A DNA stretch of 64,000 bases, taken from assembly GCA_965214125.1 (NCBI GenBank), contig CBDCBA010000027.1, forward strand, positions 444,353 through 508,352, in the 5' to 3' direction. The DNA is from CBDCBA01 sp965214125. Lineage in GTDB: Bacteria; Planctomycetota; Phycisphaerae; Tepidisphaerales; Tepidisphaeraceae. The notes under the pieces were generated by a model that ran no database searches, was not told where the DNA came from, and saw nothing but the letters and a program-made list of their open reading frames with translations. The position numbers and the translations under genes are program-made. Each line of letters starts with the position of its first letter. Position 1 is the stretch's first letter. This document shows, piece after piece, positions 1 to 8,260 of the stretch.

Positions 1-2
1 TT

Positions 3-107
3 AGCATGTGGACTTCGCTCGGCACCACCGCTGTCGGCATCATTCTCTGGGTGCTGTTCGGCCAACTGAAGCAGCCCGCCGAACAACCCGCGTTCTCCTC
101 CGACTGA
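3..107 (+). CDS. C-terminal end of a membrane protein (partial at window edge)
   Basis: The reading frame is open from the window edge to a TGA at 105-107. The visible 34 residues hold one hydrophobic stretch (TTAVGIILWVLFG) followed by a short polar tail (QLKQPAEQPAFSSD), as in the last membrane helix of an integral membrane protein. An ATG at 6 is visible, but there is too little upstream sequence to tell whether it is a start. The gene converges with the protease gene that ends at 126. The protein cannot be identified from this fragment. Confidence 0.45.
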   Translation, partial: SMWTSLGTTAVGIILWVLFGQLKQPAEQPAFSSD

Positions 108-125
108 ACCAAACCGCGTCGTGCG

Positions 126-977
126 TTACCAGAAGTACCATTGGTCCTCGATCCCGAACACGCCCTCGGCCATCATCACGTAGACGCCCAGCAGCAGGTT
201 GGTAACGGCATGCGCGACGATGATCGCCCCGAGCGAGCGCGTCTTGACCAGCAGCCACGCCATCAGCAGGCCGTAGACGACCGCGATCAGCCGCTGCGGG
301 TGGACGACCGCGAACGCCAGGCTCGTGCCGACAAAGGCCCACACATCGGGCTCGCCGACGCGGGCCAGGCGGTAGTTGTTGGGCGCATGGAAGCCGCGCC
401 ACAGCCAGTTACGCCAGAAGAGTTCCTCCATCACCGGCACCACCAGCGTCGGCCCGAGCAGGCGGACGGCGAGGAACGGAATCAACAGCCACCACGCCTG
501 GATCGTCTCGTACAGGTCGAACCCATCGCCCGGCTCGGCACTGCTGAGCAGCCAGAACGCCATCCGCAGCGGCGAGTCTTCGTTGGGCGCGAACGTGTCG
601 CGTGCCCAGAGGATCGCCCAATCCATGCCGATCCACTGCACCAGGCCGACGACGCCGAAGGCGATGCCCAAGCCCAGGTGCGTCCACCGCACGTCGCCCA
701 TCAGTCGCGGCCAGAGCCAGATCAAGATGCCGCCGACGATGAGCGTCCGCGCGACGTAGGCAACCACGTACGCCCCGAACTCGCCGAAAACGGGCTCGAG
801 GTAGCTTCCCAGGAACAGGATGCCGAGGAAGACGAGCATCGGCACGAACAGCCACCAGCCGTCGGGCAGGCGGCGGTCGAGGGCGGCCTGCACCTTGTCG
901 CGCGGCGGGGGCGTGTACGGCGGGTCGATCGGCCGCGCGTCGACGGATCGGGTGCGGCGTCGGGCGGGCGCGTTCAC
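126..977 (-). CDS. CPBP/CAAX-type intramembrane metalloprotease
   Basis: This is a 283-residue integral membrane protein with about seven hydrophobic segments. It carries the three motifs of the CPBP (Abi/CAAX prenyl endopeptidase-like) family: EELFWR at 184-189 (the EExxxR motif), a conserved His at 226 in FAVVHPQR, and HAVTN at 256-260 (the HxxxN/B motif). These Glu and His residues form the metal-dependent active site within the membrane. The GTG start directly abuts the TAG stop of lipB, so the two are probably cotranscribed. Some CPBP proteases of this general kind accompany exosortase/PEP-CTERM systems, and this window has two PEP-CTERM-type proteins, but no exosortase is seen, so that link is only a possibility. 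The substrate is unknown. Confidence 0.85.
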   Translation of the reverse strand: MNAPARRRTRSVDARPIDPPYTPPPRDKVQAALDRRLPDGWWLFVPMLVFLGILFLGSYLEPVFGEFGAYVVAYVARTLIVGGILIWLWPRLMGDVRWTHLGLGIAFGVVGLVQWIGMDWAILWARDTFAPNEDSPLRMAFWLLSSAEPGDGFDLYETIQAWWLLIPFLAVRLLGPTLVVPVMEELFWRNWLWRGFHAPNNYRLARVGEPDVWAFVGTSLAFAVVHPQRLIAVVYGLLMAWLLVKTRSLGAIIVAHAVTNLLLGVYVMMAEGVFGIEDQWYFW

Positions 978-1661
978 CTACTCCTTATCGGCTGCCGGCG
1001 ACGCCGGGGCAAGCGCCGCCCGCAGATGCTTGGCCAGCACCGCCTTGACCGCCAGGATCGACGGTGCCCTGCCTCGCCGCAGCCGGTGCAGGCTCGTGGT
1101 CGGCCGACCGAGCCCGCAAGCGTCGATCAGCCCAAAGTGCGATAGATCCGGCTCGACGTTCAGAGCCAGCCCGTGCAGCGTGGCCCCGCCGCGCACCCGC
1201 ACGCCTACGGCCGCCAGCTTGGCCGACGCCGTGCCGTCCGGCGGGTCGTTCGCCCACACGCCCGGCGCGGCCGGATCGAGAAACGCGGCCACGTCGAACG
1301 CCTTGGCCGTCTCGACGATCGCCTCCTGCAACCGCTTCATGTACCCGCCGACGCTGAGGTGCCGATCGGCCAAGCGAACGATCGGGTAGGCCACGACCTG
1401 CCCCGGCCCGTGGTACGTCACGTCGCCGCCGCGGTCTGTTTCGACGACCTCCACGCCCAGCCGGCGTAGCTCTGCGGTCGTGGCGACAATGTGCTCCCGC
1501 GCCACCTCCGCCCGCCGCCCGAGCGTGAGCGTCGGCGGATGCTCCACGAGCAAGATGGCCTCCTCACCGCCGCCCGTCACCTCCGCGTGAATCGCCTCCT
1601 GCCGCTCCCACGCCTCGCGATAGGACAGGATGTCGAGGTCGATCACGCGCACGACGCACAC
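978..1661 (-). CDS. lipB: Octanoyltransferase LipB
   Basis: LipB moves the octanoyl group from acyl carrier protein to the target lysine of lipoyl domains (GcvH, E2 subunits), the first step of endogenous lipoate synthesis in the cytosol. The 227-residue protein has the family signature RGGDVTYHGPGQ, the KLAAVGVRV segment with the conserved Lys, GLALNV, and IDACGLG with the nucleophilic Cys. The start is a GTG; other in-frame GTG codons a few residues downstream are possible. A GcvH with its lipoyl lysine is encoded at 30.8 kb in the same window, a likely substrate. lipA was not seen. It sits upstream of the CPBP protease gene with no spacing. Confidence 0.95.
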   Translation of the reverse strand: MCVVRVIDLDILSYREAWERQEAIHAEVTGGGEEAILLVEHPPTLTLGRRAEVAREHIVATTAELRRLGVEVVETDRGGDVTYHGPGQVVAYPIVRLADRHLSVGGYMKRLQEAIVETAKAFDVAAFLDPAAPGVWANDPPDGTASAKLAAVGVRVRGGATLHGLALNVEPDLSHFGLIDACGLGRPTTSLHRLRRGRAPSILAVKAVLAKHLRAALAPASPAADKE

Positions 1662-1761
1662 GATACCCCGCGTTGGCCGTCGATGCCCGTTTCGCGCTTC
1701 ACGATCAGTTACCCGGGCGCATCGAGGGGTTCCTAGATTTGAAGTACCCCACTCGCGGATG

Positions 1762-2313
1762 CTACGGGTTTGCAGCCAGAACGGGGCCCGATGGTTCGGC
1801 CGACACCCGGTTCCACGGCATCTTCGCGAGCATCATCCCCATCCCGCACGTGTCGGTCACGCCCGCGAAGATCAGGCCGCCGCCGACGAAGCCGCTCAGG
1901 CCGAGGAACGCCAGGTGGACCAGCCAGCCGAGCACGATGCCAAGCATCACGAGCGATCCGGCGGCGATACGCACCTGCCGCTCCAGGCTCATCATGCTCT
2001 TGCCGCGCTCGACAGGCAGATCGGCCGCGACCCAGGCGTCGGTGCCGCCTTCGACCACCACCGGCCGCCCTCCCGCCGCCGCCAACTTCGCCGCGGCCTG
2101 CCTGGCGCGGGCGCCGCTTTTGCACAGCAGGTAGACCGGCTCTCCCGTCGGCAGCGCACTCGCGTCGAATCGGTCGAGCGGCAGGAGCGTGACCCCCGCC
2201 GCATGAACCGCCCGATGCTCCGCCGGCGTGCGCACGTCGATTATCCGGACATCATCGTTCTTCTGGCGGTCACGCAGGGTGCAAACGTTAATCAACTCGG
2301 GCTCGGCGGGCAT
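1762..2313 (-). CDS. Rhodanese-domain protein with C-terminal membrane segments
   Basis: The 183-residue protein has a rhodanese domain (about residues 10-102) with the active-site loop CKSGARA, whose Cys64 would carry the persulfide, preceded by the typical IIDVRTPAEH motif. Two hydrophobic segments follow (about 115-135 and 137-153), then DTCGMGMMLAKMPWN, the pattern of the DUF2892 inner-membrane domain seen in YgaP-type rhodaneses. It probably transfers sulfur or binds persulfide at the cytoplasmic face of the membrane. The ATG at 2313 was chosen; an in-frame GTG at 2349 would add 12 residues. No clear ribosome site decides between them. Confidence 0.85.
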   Translation of the reverse strand: MPAEPELINVCTLRDRQKNDDVRIIDVRTPAEHRAVHAAGVTLLPLDRFDASALPTGEPVYLLCKSGARARQAAAKLAAAGGRPVVVEGGTDAWVAADLPVERGKSMMSLERQVRIAAGSLVMLGIVLGWLVHLAFLGLSGFVGGGLIFAGVTDTCGMGMMLAKMPWNRVSAEPSGPVLAANP

Positions 2314-2394
2314 GACTACACCGTATTCGTTCGACGGCGACGAGCTCACGGGCTACTGAGAACGCGAAGGAAAATGTGCGTCCTCCCGCTGTCT

Positions 2395-2459
2395 TTAGCC
2401 GCCCCGCCTTGCGGGGCGTGCCGCGGCCATCCGAGCGCCCCGCGAGGCGGGGCGGCTAA
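2395..2459. repeat. Intergenic palindromic repeat, copy 1
   Basis: Two 24-base arms (2395-2418 and 2436-2459) are inverted copies of each other with one mismatch, and each arm can itself fold as a GCCCCGC/GCGGGGC hairpin. The outer ends read TTAGCC and GGCTAA. The right arm is found again, base for base, at 36097-36120. It lies between the convergent-to-parallel ends of the rhodanese and endonuclease-like genes. It may act as a terminator for neighbouring transcripts or be a REP-like dispersed element. Confidence 0.85.
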
Positions 2460-2486
2460 CGAGCACACGCACGTTTCATCGCGTCC

Positions 2487-3380
2487 TCAGTCGTCGTCGC
2501 CGCCATCGGTCGCGAAGTTCGCGTAGACCGGGCGATGGTCGCTTACGCGGCGGCGGGCCTCGGTGTCGTCGCCGGCGAAGCGGGCGTCGTCGAAGCGGAC
2601 GACGCCGGCGGCGCCGGTCCACTCGGTCACGCGAGACGGATCGAAAACAAGATTGTCCAGCGTCTCGGTGCCGCCCAGGTTCGTCGGCGCATCGATCGCG
2701 GCCAGCCAGCCGTTGGCCTCGAACGGCGCAAGCGATCCGCCGCGCCGCGTGGTGGTGTTGAAGTCTCCCAGAACGATCACGTCGCGCTCGCCCGTGCCCG
2801 CGGGAAGGACGCGGCCGGCGATCAGGTCGGCCAACCGGGCGGCCTCGGCGCGGCGGCGGTGAATGTCACCAGCAAACAGGTGGACGTTCACCAGCGTGAA
2901 GTCGAAGTCGCCCGCCGCAAACCGCCCCGCGAACGGGCGGCGCGACAGACCCAGGCCGCTCGGCAGAAAGCCGGCGTCGCCGAGGTAGCGGACCCGGCGG
3001 CGGTCGTACAGGTAGGCGAACCGCTCGCTGTTGCCCGCCGGCTGGCTGACGAGCGTTGCCCACGTACGGCCGTCGTTGGTTCGTTGGAGTTGGTCCACGA
3101 GCAGGGCGACCGCCGCGCCGTCGCCCTTGACCTCCTGGAGCGCAATCAGATCGAAGCCGCCCTCGCGGATGATGTCGGCGATGGCGGCGTAGTCGAGGTC
3201 GTCGCGCGTCGCCGTGAACTGGCGCAGGTTCCAACTGGCGATGCGGACGGTGTCGCCCGCCCGGCCGCGGGGGTCGCCGGTGGAGACGCACGAGATCCAG
3301 GTCGTCGTCGCAACCAGCGCCAACGCCACAAACGCGGCCAGCGCCAGCCGACGGCGAGGGGTTCGGCGGCGCGGCGGCAT
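2487..3380 (-). CDS. Endonuclease/exonuclease/phosphatase family protein, exported or membrane-anchored
   Basis: This is a 297-residue protein of the DNase I-like fold. After an Arg-rich start and one hydrophobic N-terminal segment (about residues 11-30, ending WISC), the family motifs follow in order: SWNLRQF near 49, LQEVKG with the metal-binding Glu83, VHLFAG, LGDFN, and SDHRPV at 280-285 with the catalytic Asp-His. The metal and catalytic residues are intact, so it should be an active phosphodiesterase or nuclease. The N-terminus suggests export or membrane anchoring; the residue pattern before Cys31 is a poor lipobox. It is divergent from the LOG-family gene starting at 3448. The substrate cannot be told. 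Confidence 0.85.
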   Translation of the reverse strand: MPPRRRTPRRRLALAAFVALALVATTTWISCVSTGDPRGRAGDTVRIASWNLRQFTATRDDLDYAAIADIIREGGFDLIALQEVKGDGAAVALLVDQLQRTNDGRTWATLVSQPAGNSERFAYLYDRRRVRYLGDAGFLPSGLGLSRRPFAGRFAAGDFDFTLVNVHLFAGDIHRRRAEAARLADLIAGRVLPAGTGERDVIVLGDFNTTTRRGGSLAPFEANGWLAAIDAPTNLGGTETLDNLVFDPSRVTEWTGAAGVVRFDDARFAGDDTEARRRVSDHRPVYANFATDGGDDD

Positions 3381-3447
3381 GGGCGAACCTTACCGCTCGC
3401 TCGGCCCGGCGCGGACGCCGCGACGGGAGAAGCTAGAGTCCGCGTCC

Positions 3448-4626
3448 ATGAGCGATCAGCGACCGGACCAGCGCAAGCCCGTTGAGGGGGACCATCTCAA
3501 GTCGCGTGACGGCCACGCGCCGCCGCGCGATCTGGAGCAGGCGACCGAGACCGCCGAGCCCAACCAGAGCGTGCGCCGCCGCGACCTCAAGGGCGTCCAC
3601 GAGAAGGCCGGGGAACTGCTCGACGAGCTCCACGACGTCTCCGGCGGCGATCTTGTTGCGGAAATCGTCGCGACGGCCCTCAAGCTGCTGCGCGACCAGA
3701 CCAACCGCGGCGACGTGAAACTGATCGACAAGAGCTTCCGCGAGTTGCGTTACGCCCTGAAGGTCTTCGCCCCCTATCGCGACACGCGGAAAATCAGCAT
3801 TTTTGGCAGCGCCCGCACACCCGAGGACGCTCCGGATTACAAAGCCGCCGAGTCGCTCGGGCGGACGATGGAGAAGGCCGGCTGGATGGTCATTACCGGC
3901 GCCGGCGGCGGCATTATGGCCGCTGGACACGGCGGCGCGGGGGCCAAGGGATCCTTCGGGCTCAACATCAGCCTGCCGTTCGAGCAGAGCGCCAATGAGC
4001 ACATCGAGGGGGACCCGAAGCTCATCGACTTCAAATACTTCTTCACCCGCAAGGTGATGTTCCTTCGCAGCAGCCACGCCGTCGCCCTCTTCCCCGGCGG
4101 CTTCGGGACGATGGACGAGGGGTTCGAGGTGCTGACGCTCATCCAGACCGGCAAGTGTCCGCCGATGCCGCTGGTGATGATCGACCACGCCGACAGCGAC
4201 TACTGGTCCGCGTGGGACGGCTACGTGCGCAACCATCTGCTGAAGGACAAGCTCATCAGCGAGCAGGACCTGAGCCTGTACCAGCTCACGCAGGACGTCG
4301 ACGAGGCAGCCGAGATCTGCCGGCAGTTCTACCGCAACTACCACTCGATGCGATACACGCGCGACCTGCTGATCCTGCGCTTGCACCACAAGCTGAAGGA
4401 TGCGCAGTTCGAGGCGATCCGGGAGGAGTACAAGGACTTGGCGTACGCGGATTATGCGGAGCGGTCGAAAGTCGGCGGCGACGGTTGGCGGCACGGCCCG
4501 CCGCTGAAGATCGAGCGCAACGAGCGCAAGCTTCGCCACCTGCACCGCCTGATCCTGCCCTTCAACCGTCGCGACCACGGCCGGCTGCGCCAGCTCATCG
4601 ACCACCTGAACGCGCTCCCGACGTAA
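3448..4626 (+). CDS. LOG-family (lysine decarboxylase-like) Rossmann protein
   Basis: The 392-residue protein contains the LOG/TIGR00730 core: SIFGSART near 115, a GGGIMAAGHGG glycine loop, and the signature PGGFGTMDE. In this family the PGGxGTxxE motif cleaves the N-glycosidic bond of nucleoside monophosphates (cytokinin-activating or nucleotide-hydrolysing activity). The protein is longer than plant-type LOGs, with about 110 extra N-terminal residues and a long basic C-terminal tail, like the larger bacterial LOG/PpnN-type enzymes. The ATG at 3448 was chosen; the open frame extends upstream but that part is Arg-rich and reads as non-coding. The exact substrate is not certain. Confidence 0.85.
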   Translation: MSDQRPDQRKPVEGDHLKSRDGHAPPRDLEQATETAEPNQSVRRRDLKGVHEKAGELLDELHDVSGGDLVAEIVATALKLLRDQTNRGDVKLIDKSFRELRYALKVFAPYRDTRKISIFGSARTPEDAPDYKAAESLGRTMEKAGWMVITGAGGGIMAAGHGGAGAKGSFGLNISLPFEQSANEHIEGDPKLIDFKYFFTRKVMFLRSSHAVALFPGGFGTMDEGFEVLTLIQTGKCPPMPLVMIDHADSDYWSAWDGYVRNHLLKDKLISEQDLSLYQLTQDVDEAAEICRQFYRNYHSMRYTRDLLILRLHHKLKDAQFEAIREEYKDLAYADYAERSKVGGDGWRHGPPLKIERNERKLRHLHRLILPFNRRDHGRLRQLIDHLNALPT

Positions 4627-4646
4627 CGGGCGGTACGATCGTCGTG

Positions 4647-5075
4647 ATGCACGAGCCAACTTCCGAGCCGAACGCCCCGTCGCTCGGTCGCCCGCTGTGG
4701 GCGTGCTGCGGCGCCATCGTGCTGCTGGCGCTGGCGATCCTTTACCGAGGCAACGGCGGCGAGCGCGGCTTTCCCGCGGTGCTGCCGTCCGCCGCCGCCC
4801 AGGGACAAGGCCCGATCGCTGGCGGCGGCGGGTACTACCTGATGCCCGGCCAGCTCGCGAGCAACATGTGGGGCGTGTACCTGATGGACATCGAGACGCA
4901 GAGCGTGGCCGTCTATCACTATGATGCCGGCGCCCGCCAACTGCGCCTCCTGGCCGTGCGGGAGTTCGAGCAGGATCGGCTGCTGCGCGACTTCAACACG
5001 GTCCCCGCCCCCGCGGAAATCCGCCGGATTGTGGAATTGGAGCAGGCTGACGAGCGTGTGCGCGGCGAGGACTGA
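4647..5075 (+). CDS. Hypothetical membrane-anchored protein
   Basis: A 142-residue protein with one hydrophobic segment near the N-terminus (about residues 17-33, WACCGAIVLLALAILY), then a Gly-rich linker and a C-terminal soluble part (YYLMPGQLASNMWGVYLMDI and on) with alternating hydrophobic residues and a charged end. It looks like a single-pass protein whose C-terminal domain lies outside the cytoplasm. The start is 20 bases after the LOG-family gene, so the two may be cotranscribed. I do not recognise a characterised family; similar small anchored proteins are common in planctomycetes as far as I know. No function is assigned. Confidence 0.7.
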   Translation: MHEPTSEPNAPSLGRPLWACCGAIVLLALAILYRGNGGERGFPAVLPSAAAQGQGPIAGGGGYYLMPGQLASNMWGVYLMDIETQSVAVYHYDAGARQLRLLAVREFEQDRLLRDFNTVPAPAEIRRIVELEQADERVRGED

Positions 5076-5249
5076 GCCGCCGGCGACCCGAGGCTGGCGC
5101 CGGGCGGCCGCGGGGATTTTGACCTTCGCGACGATTTCTGCGATGCTGGCCAGCCCTCCCGCGGCGCGACCAGACGTGCCGCATCCACCAGCCCTGCCGG
5201 CCCACCCACGGGCGGCGGGGATTCTCACCGCACCCCCTGCCCCCGCATT

Positions 5250-6200
5250 ATGGCCAAGGCGTTCTACACGCAAGAGGAAGCCAAAGAAGCCCTCAACACC
5301 GACGACGGCGGGTTGAAGGACTTTGTCCAAGACGGCCGCCTCACCGAGTATCGCGACGGCGCGAACCTGATGTACAAGGGGAGCCAGGTCGAGGGTCTCG
5401 CCGCCGAGCTCGGCGCGGGCGACGACATCGGCATGAGCGATTCCGGCGGCCCGATCGGTTTGGCCGACTCCGGCGGGGGCATCACCCTCACCGACGACGA
5501 GCCCACCGCCATCGGCGACGACCTGGGCGACAGCGTCGGCAACGACCCCATGGCCGACTCCGCCAGCGCCAGCGCCGACATGATGGCCAGCGACGACACC
5601 GGCTCCTTCGCCCTGGGCGACACCGGCGGCGGGGCCAGCTACTCCAGCAGCGCCGGCGCCAGTGCGAGCGGCATCACCATCTTCGAGGACGACGATGTCG
5701 ACCCCAGCGCCCAGACCAACATCGGCGCCAGCGGGTCGAGCGATCAGGTCAACCTCGAAGGCATCGGCTCCGGCAGCGGCCTGCTCGATCTCACGCAGGA
5801 GCCCGACGACACCAGCTTCGGCGCCGAAACCTTCGACGAAATCATGCCCGAGGGCAGCGTCGCCGGCGGCACCGTGGGCGGCCTCGACATGGACGACGGC
5901 GGCGGCATCGACACCGGCGCCGCCCCCGTCGGCACGCGGCCCGTTGGCGTGGCGGCGTATGAGCCGCTCGACCCGACCGCGCCGCTCTTTGGCGGCCTTG
6001 CTGCCGGCGCCGCGGCCGTGATGCTCATCGGCCTGCTCGCCGTCGCCCTCGCCGCGACCAACGCCACCTCGCCCATCACCAACCTGTTCGTCGGCGACGA
6101 CGGCGGCGTCAACCTTGTGCCGACCCTCGCCGTCCTGCTCGGCCTGCCGATCCTCGGAGCCATCATCGGCTTTATCGGCGGCAAGATGGGCAACAACTAG
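5250..6200 (+). CDS. Hypothetical protein: HTH-like N-terminus, acidic linker, C-terminal membrane helices
   Basis: The 316-residue protein has three parts. Residues 1-55 (from MAKAFYTQEEAKEAL through FVQDGRLTEYRDG) resemble a MerR/excisionase-like helix-turn-helix. Residues about 60-235 are low-complexity, rich in Asp, Ser, Gly and Ala and strongly acidic. Two hydrophobic segments follow near the C-terminus (about 248-270 and 290-312). It could be a membrane-tethered regulator or an organising protein with a disordered linker. It stands alone between a 174-base upstream gap, in which I see no gene, and the FlgI-like gene. I do not recognise a named family. Confidence 0.75.
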   Translation: MAKAFYTQEEAKEALNTDDGGLKDFVQDGRLTEYRDGANLMYKGSQVEGLAAELGAGDDIGMSDSGGPIGLADSGGGITLTDDEPTAIGDDLGDSVGNDPMADSASASADMMASDDTGSFALGDTGGGASYSSSAGASASGITIFEDDDVDPSAQTNIGASGSSDQVNLEGIGSGSGLLDLTQEPDDTSFGAETFDEIMPEGSVAGGTVGGLDMDDGGGIDTGAAPVGTRPVGVAAYEPLDPTAPLFGGLAAGAAAVMLIGLLAVALAATNATSPITNLFVGDDGGVNLVPTLAVLLGLPILGAIIGFIGGKMGNN

Positions 6201-6328
6201 CCCGTTCGTTTCCAACGCTCCGATCCCGGCGGGCCAGGTCACAGAGGTGGCTTGGCCCTCCGCGATTCGCGCCCCCACCCCCCCCGTCGCCCGAACGCCC
6301 CGCGGCCACCTTCGTACCGGAGTTCACC

Positions 6329-8209
6329 GTGCCAACTTTCCCCGCCTCGCTCCGACTCGCCACCCTCGCCCTCGCCTGCGGGGCCCTCGCGCTCTCGGGA
6401 TGCGCTCGCAAGATCGACGCGCCCGAGGCGAAGGTGCGCTACGAGGCACTGGGCCCCAAAGCGGACTTTCCCGCTCAATTCAGCGGCACGATCCTCGAGG
6501 CCGTCGACGTCTACGGCACCACGCCGCGGGCGATCGCCGGGTACGGCATCGTGGTGAACCTGGAGAACACCGGCCGCAACGACGGCATTCCCTCGGCCGT
6601 TCGCAGCAAGCTGCTCGACGATGCCGTCCGGCGCGGCGTCGGCGTGGCCCGGACCGACGGCGTGCTCGGCGGCAGCACGCCCGACACGATTCTGGCCGAC
6701 CCGCGTACCACCATCGTCCGCCTCGACGGCATCGTCCCGCCGGGAGCGCGCAAGGGGCAACGCATCGACGTGGCCGTCTCCGCGCTCGACTCGAACACCA
6801 CGCCGTCGCTCGCCCGCGGATTTCTGTGGCAGACCGAGCTCTACACCGGCCGCGTCGACGTGCAAAGCCCCGGCGAGCAGGTCAACCAGGTCGGCACCGC
6901 CCGCGGGCCGCTGATGGTCAATCCGATTCACGCGCTCGCGGCGCCCGAGCAGGTGAAGGACGACGCCACCGCCCGCGCCTCGTTGCGGCGCGCGGTGATT
7001 CCGGATGGCGGGGTCGTGTTCGAAACTGAGCCGTTCGTCCTGAAGCTTCGCAATCCCAGCCGCCGCATGGCGCGGATGATCGAGAAGCGGATCAACTACC
7101 ACTTCGGCGTCGAGAGCGGCATCGCCGCGGCGCAGGACGAGGCGCTCATCAGCGTGCGCATGCCCGAAAGCGGCCCGTGGGCCGCGCGCGGGCCGGACGA
7201 TTGGCGGCACTTTTTGGGCGTCGTGCTGCACCTCTACTTCGCCGGCGGCAACGGGGGCTACGCGGCGCAGCAGGCGGAGGAGCTCGTCGCCTTTGCCACC
7301 GACACCAACCGCACCGAGGACGAACTCCTTGCCCTCAGCTACGCCTGGGAGGGTTTGGGCAAACCGATCCTGCCGCAGCTTGAGCCGCTGATCGACGACC
7401 CGGACCCGGCCGTCGCCTTCTACGCCGCCCGCGCCGCGGCTCACTTGGAAGACCCGGCGGCGCCCGACGCCCTGGTCCGCATGGCCGGCGAGAAGTGGAA
7501 CCCGTACAACGTTAAGGCGACCCGCGAGCTAGGGAAAATCCCCCACTCGCAGCGGGTCGCCCGCGCGGTGCGCCGGCTGCTTGACGAGGACGTGGCCGGT
7601 AGCCCGCAGGTGCGCCTCGCCGCCTACGAGACGCTCGTCCGCATGGGCGACCCGATCGTGCGCGAAGAGGTGGTCGGCGAAGCATTCGCGCTGCACACCA
7701 CGCCCGGCCGCGGCACGCCGATCGCCTACGCCTCGCGCAGCGGTCGGCCGACGATTGCGCTCATCGGCGGCTTCCGCGACCGCGAGTCGGCGCCGCGCCT
7801 GCGGCCCGAAACGCTCGTGACCGCCTTCGGCGATCGCCTGACCATCAGCCGTCCCGCCGGCTCCGAGGCCGTCTCCCTTTTTCAACGCCGCTTCACGGAC
7901 ATGAGCGAAGGCCAGGACATCAGCCAATACGACTCGGTTCAGCAGGAGAGCGCCAATTCCTTGCGCGAGGTCCTCAGCCGCCTCGGCGGTGAACGCCTGC
8001 CCGGCGAGCGCAAGATTCGCCTCAACTACGGCGACGTGGTTGCCCTCCTGAAGCAGATGGGCGACGAGCGCGTTCTCGTCGCAGGCCTGCGTGGCGAGCA
8101 GCCGGTGCTCGTCCGCATTGAGGATGCCATCATCGACTCGATCGACTCGGCGCCGAAGGTGCCCGGCCTGGAGGACCTGCGCGGTCGCCCGACCGCGCGG
8201 GCGCGGTAG
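6329..8209 (+). CDS. FlgI-like lipoprotein with a HEAT-like repeat region
   Basis: This 626-residue protein begins with a lipoprotein signal (LALSGC, Cys25). Residues about 55-290 resemble the flagellar P-ring protein FlgI: an AGYGIVVNLENTG motif corresponds to the FlgI GYGLVVGLNGTGD region. About residues 330-450 carry alpha-helical repeats of HEAT or PBS-lyase type (PEAV..Y-like spacing with DPDPAVAFYAARAA). A last part resembles surface-binding domains of unknown role. The GTG start has a GGAG ribosome site about eight bases upstream. True FlgI is periplasmic, has a Sec signal and no repeats, and lies in a flagellar cluster; none of that holds here, so it is probably a paralogue with another structural role. 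Confidence 0.75.
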   Translation: MPTFPASLRLATLALACGALALSGCARKIDAPEAKVRYEALGPKADFPAQFSGTILEAVDVYGTTPRAIAGYGIVVNLENTGRNDGIPSAVRSKLLDDAVRRGVGVARTDGVLGGSTPDTILADPRTTIVRLDGIVPPGARKGQRIDVAVSALDSNTTPSLARGFLWQTELYTGRVDVQSPGEQVNQVGTARGPLMVNPIHALAAPEQVKDDATARASLRRAVIPDGGVVFETEPFVLKLRNPSRRMARMIEKRINYHFGVESGIAAAQDEALISVRMPESGPWAARGPDDWRHFLGVVLHLYFAGGNGGYAAQQAEELVAFATDTNRTEDELLALSYAWEGLGKPILPQLEPLIDDPDPAVAFYAARAAAHLEDPAAPDALVRMAGEKWNPYNVKATRELGKIPHSQRVARAVRRLLDEDVAGSPQVRLAAYETLVRMGDPIVREEVVGEAFALHTTPGRGTPIAYASRSGRPTIALIGGFRDRESAPRLRPETLVTAFGDRLTISRPAGSEAVSLFQRRFTDMSEGQDISQYDSVQQESANSLREVLSRLGGERLPGERKIRLNYGDVVALLKQMGDERVLVAGLRGEQPVLVRIEDAIIDSIDSAPKVPGLEDLRGRPTARAR

Positions 8210-8260
8210 ACCCCGCCGCATTGGGCTGATCCGGCGTCGATCGGTACGATCCCGCCGCCC

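Noticed and set aside
141..1145. Long plus-strand frame opposite the CPBP and lipB genes
   Set aside because: Its product is Arg/Gln/Pro-rich without any motif, and the minus strand holds two clear gene families. The same is true for many long antisense frames in this high-GC window.
4452..6278. 608-residue minus-strand frame opposite the genes at 4.6-6.2 kb
   Set aside because: It is Gly/Ala/Val-rich with His and Arg runs, the typical shadow of Asp/Ser/Gly-rich coding on the other strand. No domain is visible.
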